Shown: piece after piece, positions 28,051 to 36,324 of the stretch
Layout of the letters: the number at the start of each line of letters is the position of its first letter
Numbering within the stretch: the stretch's first letter is position 1
NCBI GenBank assembly: GCA_024644875.1
Contig: JAHEGY010000019.1
Span: 1 to 53,868 of the forward strand
DNA: 53,868 nt
Direction: 5' to 3'
Source of the DNA: Cyclobacteriaceae bacterium
GTDB lineage: Bacteria > Bacteroidota > Bacteroidia > Cytophagales > Cyclobacteriaceae
Made by a program: the position numbers and the translations under genes
Notes under the pieces: generated by a model
The model's input: only the letters and a program-made list of their open reading frames with translations
The model's database searches: none
Told to the model about the DNA's origin: nothing

Positions 28051-29074
28051 TATCGTTATTATTTGGTGGTAGCAGTGGAATCAGGGCTATATATAGTCCT
28101 TCTTCCGATTTGAATATTGGTTTTTTGTCAGAAACAAGTTTGTACCGCTCCATGAGGTTAATTTGTCCGATTCCAGAGCTTTCAAACAGATTATTTTTTG
28201 GATGTAATGTATTTGATACAGTCAGATAATCATCTGCCTCAATGTATACATTAATTTGCATCGTATATTCTTCTGAAACAGCGTTATGCTTAAAAATATT
28301 TTCAATCAGAATTTGCATCGAGTAACTAGGTATTAAATATTCCAGGTATGATTCCGGAATTTTCAATTTCATGTCAATCCCATTTGTAAATCTGATCTTT
28401 TGAAGAAAAATATATTCCTGAATAAACTCTAATTCTGATTTTAGGGTGCTTAAGGTATGATCGCTGCTTTTAAGTAAATATCTGTATACATGTGCCAACT
28501 TCAGGATATAAGTCTTGGCCTGATCATTATCATTAACCAGTGCACTAAGTATATTTAAAGAATTGAATAGAAAGTGCGGATTTATATGAGAACGTAGATT
28601 TTGTAGCTGGGATTTTATTAATTCTTTTTCTTCTTTTTCTGATTTTATCAACAGCTCTTCTCTTTCCTTAGTCAGGATTTTATTATTTAATTGCAGGTGA
28701 TAAGCTTCAAAAGCTTTGTTAAGGATAATCTTTACCTCATCGGGGTTTATTGGTTTAGATATATAATAAAATATTTTTCCTTTATTAATGGCTTCTATTG
28801 TAGATTCCAGATCAGCATAGCCAGTTATCAGTATACGTAATGAATCAGGGAAACGATGAGAAACTTCTTCAAAAAATTCAGATCCTGTGGTCTTAGGCAT
28901 TCTCTGATCGCTAATTATGATCGGAATCTTCGGATAATTACTAAGAATTTTCAAACCCTCGGCAGCAGATATGGCCAGAACAATTTTAAAATCTCTTCTG
29001 AATGATGCTTTAAATGCATCCAGATTATTCTGCTCATCGTCAACGTATAAAATATCGTAATTATCCTCTTTCAT
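28043..29074 (-). CDS. Receiver domain fused to a LytS-type histidine kinase
   Basis: 343 residues. The N-terminal receiver domain (about 1-125) has YVDDEQNN, phosphoacceptor Asp in IIISDQRMPKTTG, ILITGYAD and SKPI. A coiled coil (about 130-160) leads to a His_kinase (PF06580) domain with the histidine in INPHFLFNSLN and an N-box in QILIENIFKHN. A reduced G-box is seen as GIGQINLMERYK. It has no membrane segment or sensor domain, so the signal must arrive by phosphotransfer to the receiver or through a partner. It hands on to the LytTR regulator encoded 8 bp inside its 3' end. The cognate upstream kinase is not in the window. Confidence 0.92.
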   Translation of the reverse strand: MKEDNYDILYVDDEQNNLDAFKASFRRDFKIVLAISAAEGLKILSNYPKIPIIISDQRMPKTTGSEFFEEVSHRFPDSLRILITGYADLESTIEAINKGKIFYYISKPINPDEVKIILNKAFEAYHLQLNNKILTKEREELLIKSEKEEKELIKSQLQNLRSHINPHFLFNSLNILSALVNDNDQAKTYILKLAHVYRYLLKSSDHTLSTLKSELEFIQEYIFLQKIRFTNGIDMKLKIPESYLEYLIPSYSMQILIENIFKHNAVSEEYTMQINVYIEADDYLTVSNTLHPKNNLFESSGIGQINLMERYKLVSDKKPIFKSEEGLYIALIPLLPPNNNDND

Positions 29075-29108
29075 TAAGCCTTTAAGAAACTAGTTTTATT
29101 ACTAAATT

Positions 29109-29138
29109 CAAAAAAAAATCCCGCTTTTAGCGGGATTA
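29109..29138 (-). terminator. Rho-independent terminator of the sigma factor gene
   Basis: On the minus strand, AATCCCGC-TAAAA-GCGGGATT is followed by a run of eight T. It lies 30 bp beyond the stop of the sigma factor gene and before the receiver-kinase gene, separating the two units. Confidence 0.88.
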
Positions 29139-29166
29139 AAATGATATATCGTTTTGCCGGATAAAA

Positions 29167-30039
29167 TTATCTGGCACAAAATTCTTTGAGAAGTTTCTGG
29201 CGGCTTGTAGACTTCAATTTTTTGAGTGCCTTTTCACGAATTTGCCTTACCCTTTCTCTAGTCAATCCCATTCTCTCACCAATTTCTTCAAAATTCATAG
29301 CGTGATCGTAATCAATTCCAAATGACATTTTAATCACTTCCATTTCCCTGGCATCAAGGGTATTCAAAGTCCTTAATGTTTCATGCTTAAGGGATTGTGT
29401 ATATTCCATTTTGAAATCTGTACCTTCTATAGCGCTATTTTCCATCACATCGTAGAGATTTCCTTCTCCGTCATCACCAAAAGGTGCATCAAGCGATGTC
29501 TTGTTAATATCAGCATTCAAGGTATTGTAGATATCCGAAGGTTCCTGTTCCAGGATTTCAGCTAATTCTTCAGGGGTTGGTTCTCTTTCGTATACCTGCT
29601 CAAAGGAAGAATATGCTTTCTTGATCTGATTAAAATGGCCTTTTTTGTTGGCCGGTATCCTGACAATTTTAGAATGATTATTTATTGCCTGGAGGATTGA
29701 CTGACGGATCCACCACACAGCATAGGAAATAAATTTAAATCCTTTTGTTTCATCAAATTTCTGGGCAGCTTTAATCAGCCCTATGTTCCCTTCATTAATA
29801 AGGTCATTTAACGGTATATTTCTGTTTTGATATTGTTTCGCAACTGAGATTACAAATCGGAGATTTGCTTTGACTAATTTTTCGAGGGCAACATTGTCGC
29901 CAGTTCTTATTCTTCTTGCTAATTCTGCTTCTTCTTCCGGGGTGATTGTTTCTTCTTTACTTAAATCATTGAAATACTTTTCAATTGTATGACTTTCTTT
30001 TCTGTTGGTAATAGATTGTGTAATTTTTAACTGCCTCAT
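29167..30039 (-). CDS. rpoD: Primary sigma factor (RpoD/SigA type)
   Basis: 290 residues, the short form usual in Bacteroidota, lacking the large region 1.1 and NCR of E. coli RpoD. Region 1.2 (IEKYFNDLSKEE), region 2 with DLINEGNIGLIKA and the -10 recognition helix AVWWIRQSILQAI, region 3, and region 4.2 with FEEIGERMGLTRERVRQIREKAL are all present. It is expected to recognise the TTTG/TAnnTTTG promoters of the phylum. It is monocistronic, with its own terminator. A matching promoter lies about 275 bp upstream. Confidence 0.95.
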   Translation of the reverse strand: MRQLKITQSITNRKESHTIEKYFNDLSKEETITPEEEAELARRIRTGDNVALEKLVKANLRFVISVAKQYQNRNIPLNDLINEGNIGLIKAAQKFDETKGFKFISYAVWWIRQSILQAINNHSKIVRIPANKKGHFNQIKKAYSSFEQVYEREPTPEELAEILEQEPSDIYNTLNADINKTSLDAPFGDDGEGNLYDVMENSAIEGTDFKMEYTQSLKHETLRTLNTLDAREMEVIKMSFGIDYDHAMNFEEIGERMGLTRERVRQIREKALKKLKSTSRQKLLKEFCAR

Positions 30040-30403
30040 GTTAAAGTTTTTGTTTTATATCACGTTTTATTACTGTAATTCATATCTTGACAAGGAAATT
30101 TTGGTTGTAAACGGGTATTTTTTCGGTTGAACATGCAGAATAGCTGAATAATAATTTGCATTTTTCCAACAATAAACCAGCACAAATCCAAGATATATTC
30201 AATTTCCTAATGTCTAATACTCAGCCCTTTAAGGAACGAAAATAACGAAACTTTGTTGCCGTTTTTTATGATTATTTTCACAGAAGACTGATAACGGTTC
30301 AAAGAATGCAGCCGCAAAGTTAAGATTATAATTATTAATTGCAAATAAATTTGTTTTTTTTTGATTTAATCTATTGACTGTGAAGGTATTTCAGATTAAG
30401 CAA
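30040..30403. other. 364-bp leader and intergenic region of the sigma factor gene
   Basis: It separates the sigma factor start from the end of the DUF4136 gene, both on the minus strand. It contains the consensus promoter at 30315-30345 and an implied leader of about 270 nucleotides with no ORF I would support. No tRNA is seen. Confidence 0.6.
30315..30345 (-). promoter_or_regulatory. Bacteroidota-type promoter of the sigma factor gene
   Basis: Read on the minus strand: TTTG (30345-30342), 19-bp spacer, TAACTTTG (30322-30315). This fits the -33 TTTG / -7 TAnnTTTG consensus exactly in both boxes and in spacing. Transcription would start near 30308. Confidence 0.7.
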
Positions 30404-30964
30404 TTAACTTTTCTCTTTCAGATATCCTTCAGCAAAAACGCGGTATTTGTCAAAGATCAAACGTACACTCCCCTTGATAAATCTTTCGTTCTCTAAGGAA
30501 TTTATATCAATTAATCCACTATTGTAACCTTGCCAAACGGTCTTATTCATTCTTCTGTCAACCAGAAGTATCATTAACGTGCCTTCTTGAAGGCTGTATT
30601 TTACTTTATCAAATTGTTCTTTTACAAATCCATGTTCTTCAAGCCAAACTTCAATTTCAGGTTGTTTCCAACCATTGAACTTGAAGTTGTCATAATACAT
30701 TCTGAAACCGATCAGTAGATTAGGTTTGTTATCAGAATGTTTGTATCCGAGAAGAGACATACGATTTTTTATCGTATTCATAATAAGATCTTCAGGGATA
30801 AGACTATCCGAATCCAGCCGTTGTTGATTTATAAAAGAATAAGTTTTATATTTTTTAAAGTTACCCGCATAACTATAATCAGATTCAACCAGGTAATCTT
30901 TTGATCCAAAACACGATGCCAAAGTGAAGAAGACAAGGATAAAGGGATAACTTAAGTTTTTCAT
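30404..30964 (-). CDS. DUF4136 domain lipoprotein
   Basis: 186 residues. The signal peptide ends in a lipobox (TLASC, Cys 18). The mature part has the DUF4136 pattern: DYSYAGNFKKYKTYSF near the start, a helix before MSLLGY, and the strand NLLIGFRMY. A central strand EGTLMILLVDRRMNKTVWQGYNSG and a C-terminal helix follow. Proteins of this family are small periplasmic lipoproteins of unknown role. It is likely transcribed alone. Confidence 0.85.
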   Translation of the reverse strand: MKNLSYPFILVFFTLASCFGSKDYLVESDYSYAGNFKKYKTYSFINQQRLDSDSLIPEDLIMNTIKNRMSLLGYKHSDNKPNLLIGFRMYYDNFKFNGWKQPEIEVWLEEHGFVKEQFDKVKYSLQEGTLMILLVDRRMNKTVWQGYNSGLIDINSLENERFIKGSVRLIFDKYRVFAEGYLKEKS

Positions 30965-31150
30965 TTTCAGTTAAACTAGTTCAATGTAGTAGTAAATATT
31001 TTAGTTCAGTTTCTCAATTTACGATAATGCGAATTATAAACCAATCGTGATGTACAATTTAATTTACTAAATCATCATATCCTGTCAGGAATTTGACATA
31101 AATAGACAAACTTTGTAATTAAAAAGCATTGAAACGTTTAATGTACAACC

Positions 31151-32926
31151 TTAATCTTCAGAAAAATGTTTTAACAATTTGCGATATTTTGAAAGGACAT
31201 TTGCTCTTGAAACAAATCCAATATATTTACCCTCTTTAAGGACTGGTAAATTGAAATGACCACTGGATTGAAATTTCTGAACGATTTCTTCCATTGAATC
31301 GTCTGGAGAAACAAAGTTAACGGGAAAATACATGAGGTTGCTGACCTTAGTCGATTTATATAATTCAGGTTTAAAGATTACGTGCCGAACATTATTTAAG
31401 TGTATTATTCCCTGAAGGTGATTCTCCTTGTCTAGAACGGGGAAAATGTTTCTTTTGGAGTTCTGAATGACCTTGACCAGATCGCCAAGCGTGGCATCTT
31501 CATCAACTGTTTTAAATTTTGTCTCGAGAAGATCCTTAACTTTCATAAGCGATAAAACAACTTTATCCTTGTCATGCGTAAATAGTTCACCACGCTTTGC
31601 CAGTTGATAGGTATATACGGAGGTTTTTTCAAAAGTACTCATTGTGCCATAAGACAAAGTTGCGACAATCATCAAAGGGAGGAATAACTCATAGCCTCCG
31701 GTGATCTCAGCAATAAGGAATATGCCAGTTAAAGGAGCATGAAGAATACCTGCAATAACACCTCCCATCCCAACCAACGCAAAATTTGCATGGGACACAT
31801 TAAGTGAGAAAGTCGTACTCAATATAAAAGAAAAAAGAAGCCCGGCGTGAGCCCCGGTGAATAGGGATGGGGCAAAAATACCCCCAATACCCCCCCCTCC
31901 GAACGTAACTGAGGTAGCGACTCCCTTAAATAACACCAATGCAAGAAGAATGAAGATGATCACACTATTATTGTCCTTGTAGACAAAATAAAAAGTATTA
32001 TTGAACAAATGATCAAAGTCCGCATGCAGGCTAGCGTTGATTGCTTCATATCCTTCACCATAGAGTGAAGGAAGCAGGAAGATAAGAAGTCCAAGAATAC
32101 CTGCTCCGAGAATGTAGCGTAAGTACCACTTGTTAATTTTCTCAAATTTTTGGGCAATAAACAAATACATCTTGGTAAAGTACAGGGATATAAATCCACA
32201 CAGAATCCCCAGAATAATGTACAAATGGATATCAGATAGCGCAAATGCGTCAACCACTTCAAAGGGATAGATTACTTTTTGGCCAAGAAAAAAATAAGAA
32301 GTTACAGCACCCGACACAGCTGCAATTAACAATGGTAATAATGAAGCCATGGTAAGGTCGAGCATCAGGACTTCCAGGGCAAACACAATAGCGGTGATTG
32401 GTGCTTTGAATATAGCTGCCACCGCCCCGGTAGATGCACATGCAATCAACAGGGAAATATTTTTATAATCGAGCCTCAGGAACCGCCCTATATTTGATCC
32501 AAATGCAGCCCCGGTCGAAACTGTAGGCCCCTCCAATCCTACTGATCCTCCGAATCCAACAGTTATTGAACTTGTTATTATAGAAGCATATATTTGAAAG
32601 GACCGTATGATTCCATTGTTCTTAGAAATGGCATATAAAACATTGGGTATTCCATGTCCGACTTTATTCCTGATGATAAATCGGATTATCAGTGATGACG
32701 CCAGAAGTCCAATAGCCGGATAAACTATGTACATGATCTGGAAGTATTGATCAGAAAACCCCTCTGTCAGTAATTCCTGTATTATTCTCACGGAATTTTT
32801 AATAATTACCGCACCCAATCCACCAGCAGTTCCAGCTACAATACTGAGAAGGATCATAAATCTCCTGTCAGAGATACTTCGTTTCCTCCAGAGTAAAATT
32901 CGGGTGATCAGTGGTAGTCTTTTCAT
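31151..32926 (-). CDS. ClC-type chloride channel with C-terminal CBS pair
   Basis: 591 residues: a ClC membrane domain (about 20-435) followed by two CBS domains (about 470-525 and 535-588). The ion-path motifs are GHGIPN (GSGIP equivalent, with His for Ser), GLEGP (gating Glu kept) and GIFAP (GNFxP equivalent). At the position of the internal proton glutamate of the E. coli exchanger (Glu203) the sequence is FALEV, i.e. Val, as in animal ClC channels. The CBS pair probably binds an adenine nucleotide and regulates gating. It lies 39 bp downstream of the start of the phosphatase-like gene's reading unit and is probably co-transcribed with it. Confidence 0.93.
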   Translation of the reverse strand: MKRLPLITRILLWRKRSISDRRFMILLSIVAGTAGGLGAVIIKNSVRIIQELLTEGFSDQYFQIMYIVYPAIGLLASSLIIRFIIRNKVGHGIPNVLYAISKNNGIIRSFQIYASIITSSITVGFGGSVGLEGPTVSTGAAFGSNIGRFLRLDYKNISLLIACASTGAVAAIFKAPITAIVFALEVLMLDLTMASLLPLLIAAVSGAVTSYFFLGQKVIYPFEVVDAFALSDIHLYIILGILCGFISLYFTKMYLFIAQKFEKINKWYLRYILGAGILGLLIFLLPSLYGEGYEAINASLHADFDHLFNNTFYFVYKDNNSVIIFILLALVLFKGVATSVTFGGGGIGGIFAPSLFTGAHAGLLFSFILSTTFSLNVSHANFALVGMGGVIAGILHAPLTGIFLIAEITGGYELFLPLMIVATLSYGTMSTFEKTSVYTYQLAKRGELFTHDKDKVVLSLMKVKDLLETKFKTVDEDATLGDLVKVIQNSKRNIFPVLDKENHLQGIIHLNNVRHVIFKPELYKSTKVSNLMYFPVNFVSPDDSMEEIVQKFQSSGHFNLPVLKEGKYIGFVSRANVLSKYRKLLKHFSED

Positions 32927-32965
32927 TTTTCAGGCGATCGCTTATAATGCGTCATGGATTCAAAA

Positions 32966-33670
32966 TTACTTGGAGTTTTTAAGAACATAAAAAAGATAGA
33001 ACATTTCTATTGCAATCTCCCTGCTTTTTTCGAGATACAGGTCTGATGCATCAGAAGTTCCATCATATGCAGCGGGGTCAAAATAATAGAGAGATGTCCT
33101 GAAATTATTTCCCTTGACTACGGGCAGGTTGATATCAGCATTGGAACATATTATAATAGAACCGAAATTTGTTCCCGGGTTCGATTTATCATTGTATTTA
33201 ATGGATTTCAAAACCAATGGTTTAATGTTGTAGGAATATTTTATTTCGTATGCCGGGTTATTTCCCCCCTGGATCTTGTAGATTATGAATCCGGCCTTTT
33301 CTAATGCTTTTATGGCATTTTGAGAAATTGCAGAGGCATTGATTCCTCCGGAATGGATTTTAATATTCTCAATATCATAATAATAAGAAGCAGCTGTCGC
33401 CCAGGTATGGATGAGTATTGACCTGGCCTTTTGATCGGTCTCTATGAATATGATCTTTGCTGAACTGTTCAATTGTTGCGCTCCTATAATATAACTGGCA
33501 ATTTCTTCAAGTACAGCCTTCCTCTCAAATGGTATTTTATCATAATCAGGGTACAGATCCCTTGCATAATTAAACAATATTGGATACAGTTTATTAGGAC
33601 CGCCTGAAGATTTCTGGGAAAAGGAAGAAAAGGACAGGAGAAATGCAAGAAAAAATAGAAGAATCTTCAT
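32966..33670 (-). CDS. Secreted low-molecular-weight phosphatase/arsenate-reductase-like protein without catalytic Cys
   Basis: 234 residues with a signal peptide (residues 1-18, ending SFSQ). The mature part follows the Bacteroidota LMW protein-tyrosine-phosphatase/ArsC-like layout: the P-loop strand KIIFIETDQKARSIL, then YYYDIENIKIHSGG, AIKALEKAGF, IIICSNADINLPVV and the general-acid region FDPAAYDGT. In the active family the P-loop is FICTHNSRRSH (CX5R); here the Cys position is Glu (ETDQKAR) although the Arg is kept. It cannot act by the usual cysteine mechanism, so it is a probable pseudoenzyme or ligand-binding protein. It is divergent from the serine palmitoyltransferase gene. Confidence 0.7.
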   Translation of the reverse strand: MKILLFFLAFLLSFSSFSQKSSGGPNKLYPILFNYARDLYPDYDKIPFERKAVLEEIASYIIGAQQLNSSAKIIFIETDQKARSILIHTWATAASYYYDIENIKIHSGGINASAISQNAIKALEKAGFIIYKIQGGNNPAYEIKYSYNIKPLVLKSIKYNDKSNPGTNFGSIIICSNADINLPVVKGNNFRTSLYYFDPAAYDGTSDASDLYLEKSREIAIEMFYLFYVLKNSK

Positions 33671-33808
33671 TGAAAATCGTATTTAACAGGTTTTAATTAC
33701 GATAATAATAATATAAATACATTATTGATTATTTTGAACCGGAATATTCTTCAGTATTATCAAAATATTAATTTTTTCGAATATTTTTATCACATTTAGT
33801 AACCACTT

Positions 33809-33840
33809 TTTGGCAAGACGTTAATTAAGTACTAATTTCG
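33809..33840 (+). promoter_or_regulatory. Bacteroidota-type promoter of the serine palmitoyltransferase gene
   Basis: TTTG at 33809-33812, a 20-bp spacer and TAATTTCG at 33833-33840 match the TTTG/TAnnTTTG consensus with one deviation. It lies 46 bp before the GTG start, giving a leader of about 40 nucleotides. Confidence 0.65.
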
Positions 33841-33886
33841 CATCATTGAATTGGAGTTTATAGTTTCTAACAAAACTTGAGAGAAG

Positions 33887-35137
33887 GTGGATATTTTTAA
33901 TAAAAGAATCAATAACCAGAGTCCCCTTGGTCATTACGCACATGTTCAGCCGGGATATTTCATGTTTCCGAAATTAGAAGGGGAAATAGCACCAAGAATG
34001 TTCTTTAGAGGGAATAAGGTGCTAACCTGGAGCTTAAATAACTATTTAGGACTTGCCAATCACCCGGAAGTGAGGGAGGCGGATGCACAAGCAGCCAAAG
34101 ACTGGGGCTTAGGCTATCCCATGGGTGCGAGAATTATGTCCGGTAATTCCAAATACCACGAACAATTTGAAAATGAACTTGCCGATTTTGTCCAAAAAGA
34201 AGCTGCTTTATTATTGAATTATGGATATCAGGGTATCATGTCTATTATCGACACATTGGTTGACCGCAAGGATGTTATTGTTTATGATGCTGAAGCGCAT
34301 GCAAGTATAATCGATGGGGTCAGATTGCATATGGGTAAAAGATTCGTCTATCATCATAATGATATGGAGAGTCTTGAAAAGCAATTAGTCAGGGCTGAGA
34401 AAATCTGTAAAGAGACCGAAGGTGGTATATTGGTTATCACAGAAGGTGTTTTTGGGATGTCTGGAAATAATGGGGATCTGAAGGGGATTGTTGCTTTGAA
34501 AGAAAAGTATAGCTTCAGGTTGCTTGTTGATGATGCTCATGGATTTGGAACCATGGGGAAAACGGGAGCCGGCCTTCCTGAAGCTCAGGGTGTTGCGGAT
34601 CAGGTAGACCTTTATTTTTCTACTTTTGCGAAATCAATGGCCAGTATAGGCGGATTTGTTGCAGGTGAGAAAGAAATTATTGAATACCTGAGATTTGGTA
34701 TTCGATCCCAGATTTTTGCCAAATCGCTTCCCATGCCATTGGTAATTGGTAATATCAAACGTCTTGAATTACTTAGGACAAGGCCAGAATTAAAAGAAAA
34801 TTTATGGAAAATAGTTAATGCCCTTCAATCAGGATTAAGAAAGAGAGGATTTAATCTGGGCACTACAGAATCGCCGGTAACACCCGTATTCTTAAGTGGA
34901 GGCATTGTTGAGGCAGCTAACCTGATCCTCGATATTAGAGAAAAATATAAAATATTCTGCTCTGTAGTAATTTACCCGGTTGTTCCAAAGGATGTGATAA
35001 TGCTTCGGTTAATACCTACAGCAGCACATACTTTAGAAGATGTAGATGAAACAATTGCAGCTTTTGAAGCTATTAGCCAGAAATTAAAAAGCGGTCACTA
35101 TCAGCATGATGGTGTTGAGGCCGTTATTAATGAATAA
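33887..35137 (+). CDS. spt: Serine palmitoyltransferase-type alpha-oxoamine synthase
   Basis: 416 residues starting at a GTG preceded by GAGAAGG, one of the few good ribosome-binding sites here. Fold type I PLP enzyme: the PLP-contacting DDAHGFGTMG, Lys in STFAKSMAS, and WSLNNYLGLANHP are all as in alpha-oxoamine synthases. The N-terminus GHYAHVQPGYFMFPKLEG is typical of the Bacteroidota SPT group rather than BioF or Kbl. It condenses L-serine with a fatty acyl-CoA or acyl-ACP to 3-ketosphinganine, the entry step of sphingolipid synthesis. A matching promoter is found just upstream. No other sphingolipid genes are adjacent. Confidence 0.85.
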   Translation: MDIFNKRINNQSPLGHYAHVQPGYFMFPKLEGEIAPRMFFRGNKVLTWSLNNYLGLANHPEVREADAQAAKDWGLGYPMGARIMSGNSKYHEQFENELADFVQKEAALLLNYGYQGIMSIIDTLVDRKDVIVYDAEAHASIIDGVRLHMGKRFVYHHNDMESLEKQLVRAEKICKETEGGILVITEGVFGMSGNNGDLKGIVALKEKYSFRLLVDDAHGFGTMGKTGAGLPEAQGVADQVDLYFSTFAKSMASIGGFVAGEKEIIEYLRFGIRSQIFAKSLPMPLVIGNIKRLELLRTRPELKENLWKIVNALQSGLRKRGFNLGTTESPVTPVFLSGGIVEAANLILDIREKYKIFCSVVIYPVVPKDVIMLRLIPTAAHTLEDVDETIAAFEAISQKLKSGHYQHDGVEAVINE

Positions 35138-35230
35138 TAAAAAAAACAGGCTTATTTATTGATTTATAACTATTTTCATTAAATTGCCACAGAAATTATC
35201 CATTTTAATAACTAATAAATCATATAACAT

Positions 35231-35407
35231 ATGAAAAGATTTGATGAACTTCGTGATTTAGTAATGAATTTAGAGGCTGATTTCCAAAAATTTTATGACA
35301 AAGGTAATTCAGCAGCCGGCACCCGAGTAAGAAAAGGAATGCAAGAACTTAAAAATTTGGCCCAAGACATCCGAGTTGAAGTTCAAGATATTAAAAACAA
35401 GGGATAG
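35231..35407 (+). CDS. Hc1-like histone H1 homologue
   Basis: 58 residues. A short helical, Lys/Arg-rich protein that matches the small histone H1/Hc1-like family widespread in Bacteroidota: MKRFDELRDLV start, DFQKFYDKGNSAAGTRVRKG centre, and a QELKNLAQDIR end (positions 13-50). It probably binds DNA and helps compact the nucleoid. It is a single gene with a weak promoter match (TTG at 35159, TAAATTGC at 35180) and a terminator hairpin after the stop. Too short to have been found by length alone, but the family pattern is strong. Confidence 0.88.
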   Translation: MKRFDELRDLVMNLEADFQKFYDKGNSAAGTRVRKGMQELKNLAQDIRVEVQDIKNKG

Positions 35408-35429
35408 GGAAAACCTCTAAAAAATTATT

Positions 35430-35455
35430 GAAATCCCGCTTAGGCGGGATTTTTT
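35430..35455. terminator. Bidirectional terminator overlapping the dapA stop
   Basis: AAATCCCGC-TTAG-GCGGGATTT followed by T-residues on the plus strand terminates the histone-like gene. On the minus strand the same stem contains the last codons and stop of dapA, with A/T flanks that let it act for dapA as well. Confidence 0.82.
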
Positions 35456-36324
35456 ATTTCCAATAATGCAGATTTTATCTTTGCCTGAAGTTCGCTGCTG
35501 GCTTTATACAGTGGTGGGCGTACCTCTCCCGAACAAATCCCCAATATCTCCATCAGGAATTTTACCCCTGTAGGATTACCTTCCGCATACATCAGTTCAT
35601 TCATCCTGGTAATTGTATATAAAATCCTTTGTGCATCAGAATGCTGATTATTTATCGCATAATTAACAATATTACACATTTCATTGGTAAGGGCATTTGC
35701 CAGTACACTGATTACACCAACCGCTCCAATGGAAATTAAAGGCAATGTAAGAAAATCATCTCCTGAAATCAGAAGAAAATCATCACTGCTGAGCTTAATT
35801 ATTTCAACAGCCTGTTTAAAATTACCGGAAGCTTCTTTCACACCAATAATATTCGGATGCTGCGATAGCACCCCTGTGGATTCAGCAGATAAGTTTACAG
35901 AGGTTCTGCCTGGCACATTGTATAAGATAATTGGCTTTGGAGCTTTGTCAGCAATTACCGTAAAATGATTAATCAAGCCATTCTGTGATGGTTTATTATA
36001 ATAAGGGCAGACTGATAAAATTGCATCAAAGGATTCCCCCGAAAGTGCATCAATCTGTGACAGAACTTTGCGGGTATCATTTCCTCCAATTCCGATTACT
36101 ACAGGTTTATCAGTGTTGACCTGATTAACCTTATTTAAAATCTCAATCTTCTCATTTTCATTGGTCGTTACAGATTCGCCGGTCGTACCTTGAACCACGA
36201 GATAATCAATACCCTCAGATATGGTGTGGGTAACAACTTTTTCAAGTTCATCAAAGTTCACTTTCAGATTGCTGTCAAATGGCGTGACCAGGGCCACACC
36301 TGTTCCTTTAAATTTATCATACAT
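35440..36324 (-). CDS. dapA: 4-hydroxy-tetrahydrodipicolinate synthase
   Basis: 294 residues, normal length. The Schiff-base Lys is in IIGVKEASGN, the Tyr in IILYNVPGRTSVN, and the TTGES motif (VVQGTTGESVT) lies near the N-terminus. It condenses pyruvate with aspartate semialdehyde in the lysine/diaminopimelate pathway. Its start overlaps the end of the upstream conserved gene by 8 bp. The final codons form part of a terminator stem. Confidence 0.95.
   Translation of the reverse strand: MYDKFKGTGVALVTPFDSNLKVNFDELEKVVTHTISEGIDYLVVQGTTGESVTTNENEKIEILNKVNQVNTDKPVVIGIGGNDTRKVLSQIDALSGESFDAILSVCPYYNKPSQNGLINHFTVIADKAPKPIILYNVPGRTSVNLSAESTGVLSQHPNIIGVKEASGNFKQAVEIIKLSSDDFLLISGDDFLTLPLISIGAVGVISVLANALTNEMCNIVNYAINNQHSDAQRILYTITRMNELMYAEGNPTGVKFLMEILGICSGEVRPPLYKASSELQAKIKSALLEIKNPA

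Noticed and set aside
33887-35137. BioF (8-amino-7-oxononanoate synthase) or Kbl
   Set aside because: No biotin or threonine-catabolism genes are near, and the N-terminal segment matches the Bacteroidota serine palmitoyltransferase group.
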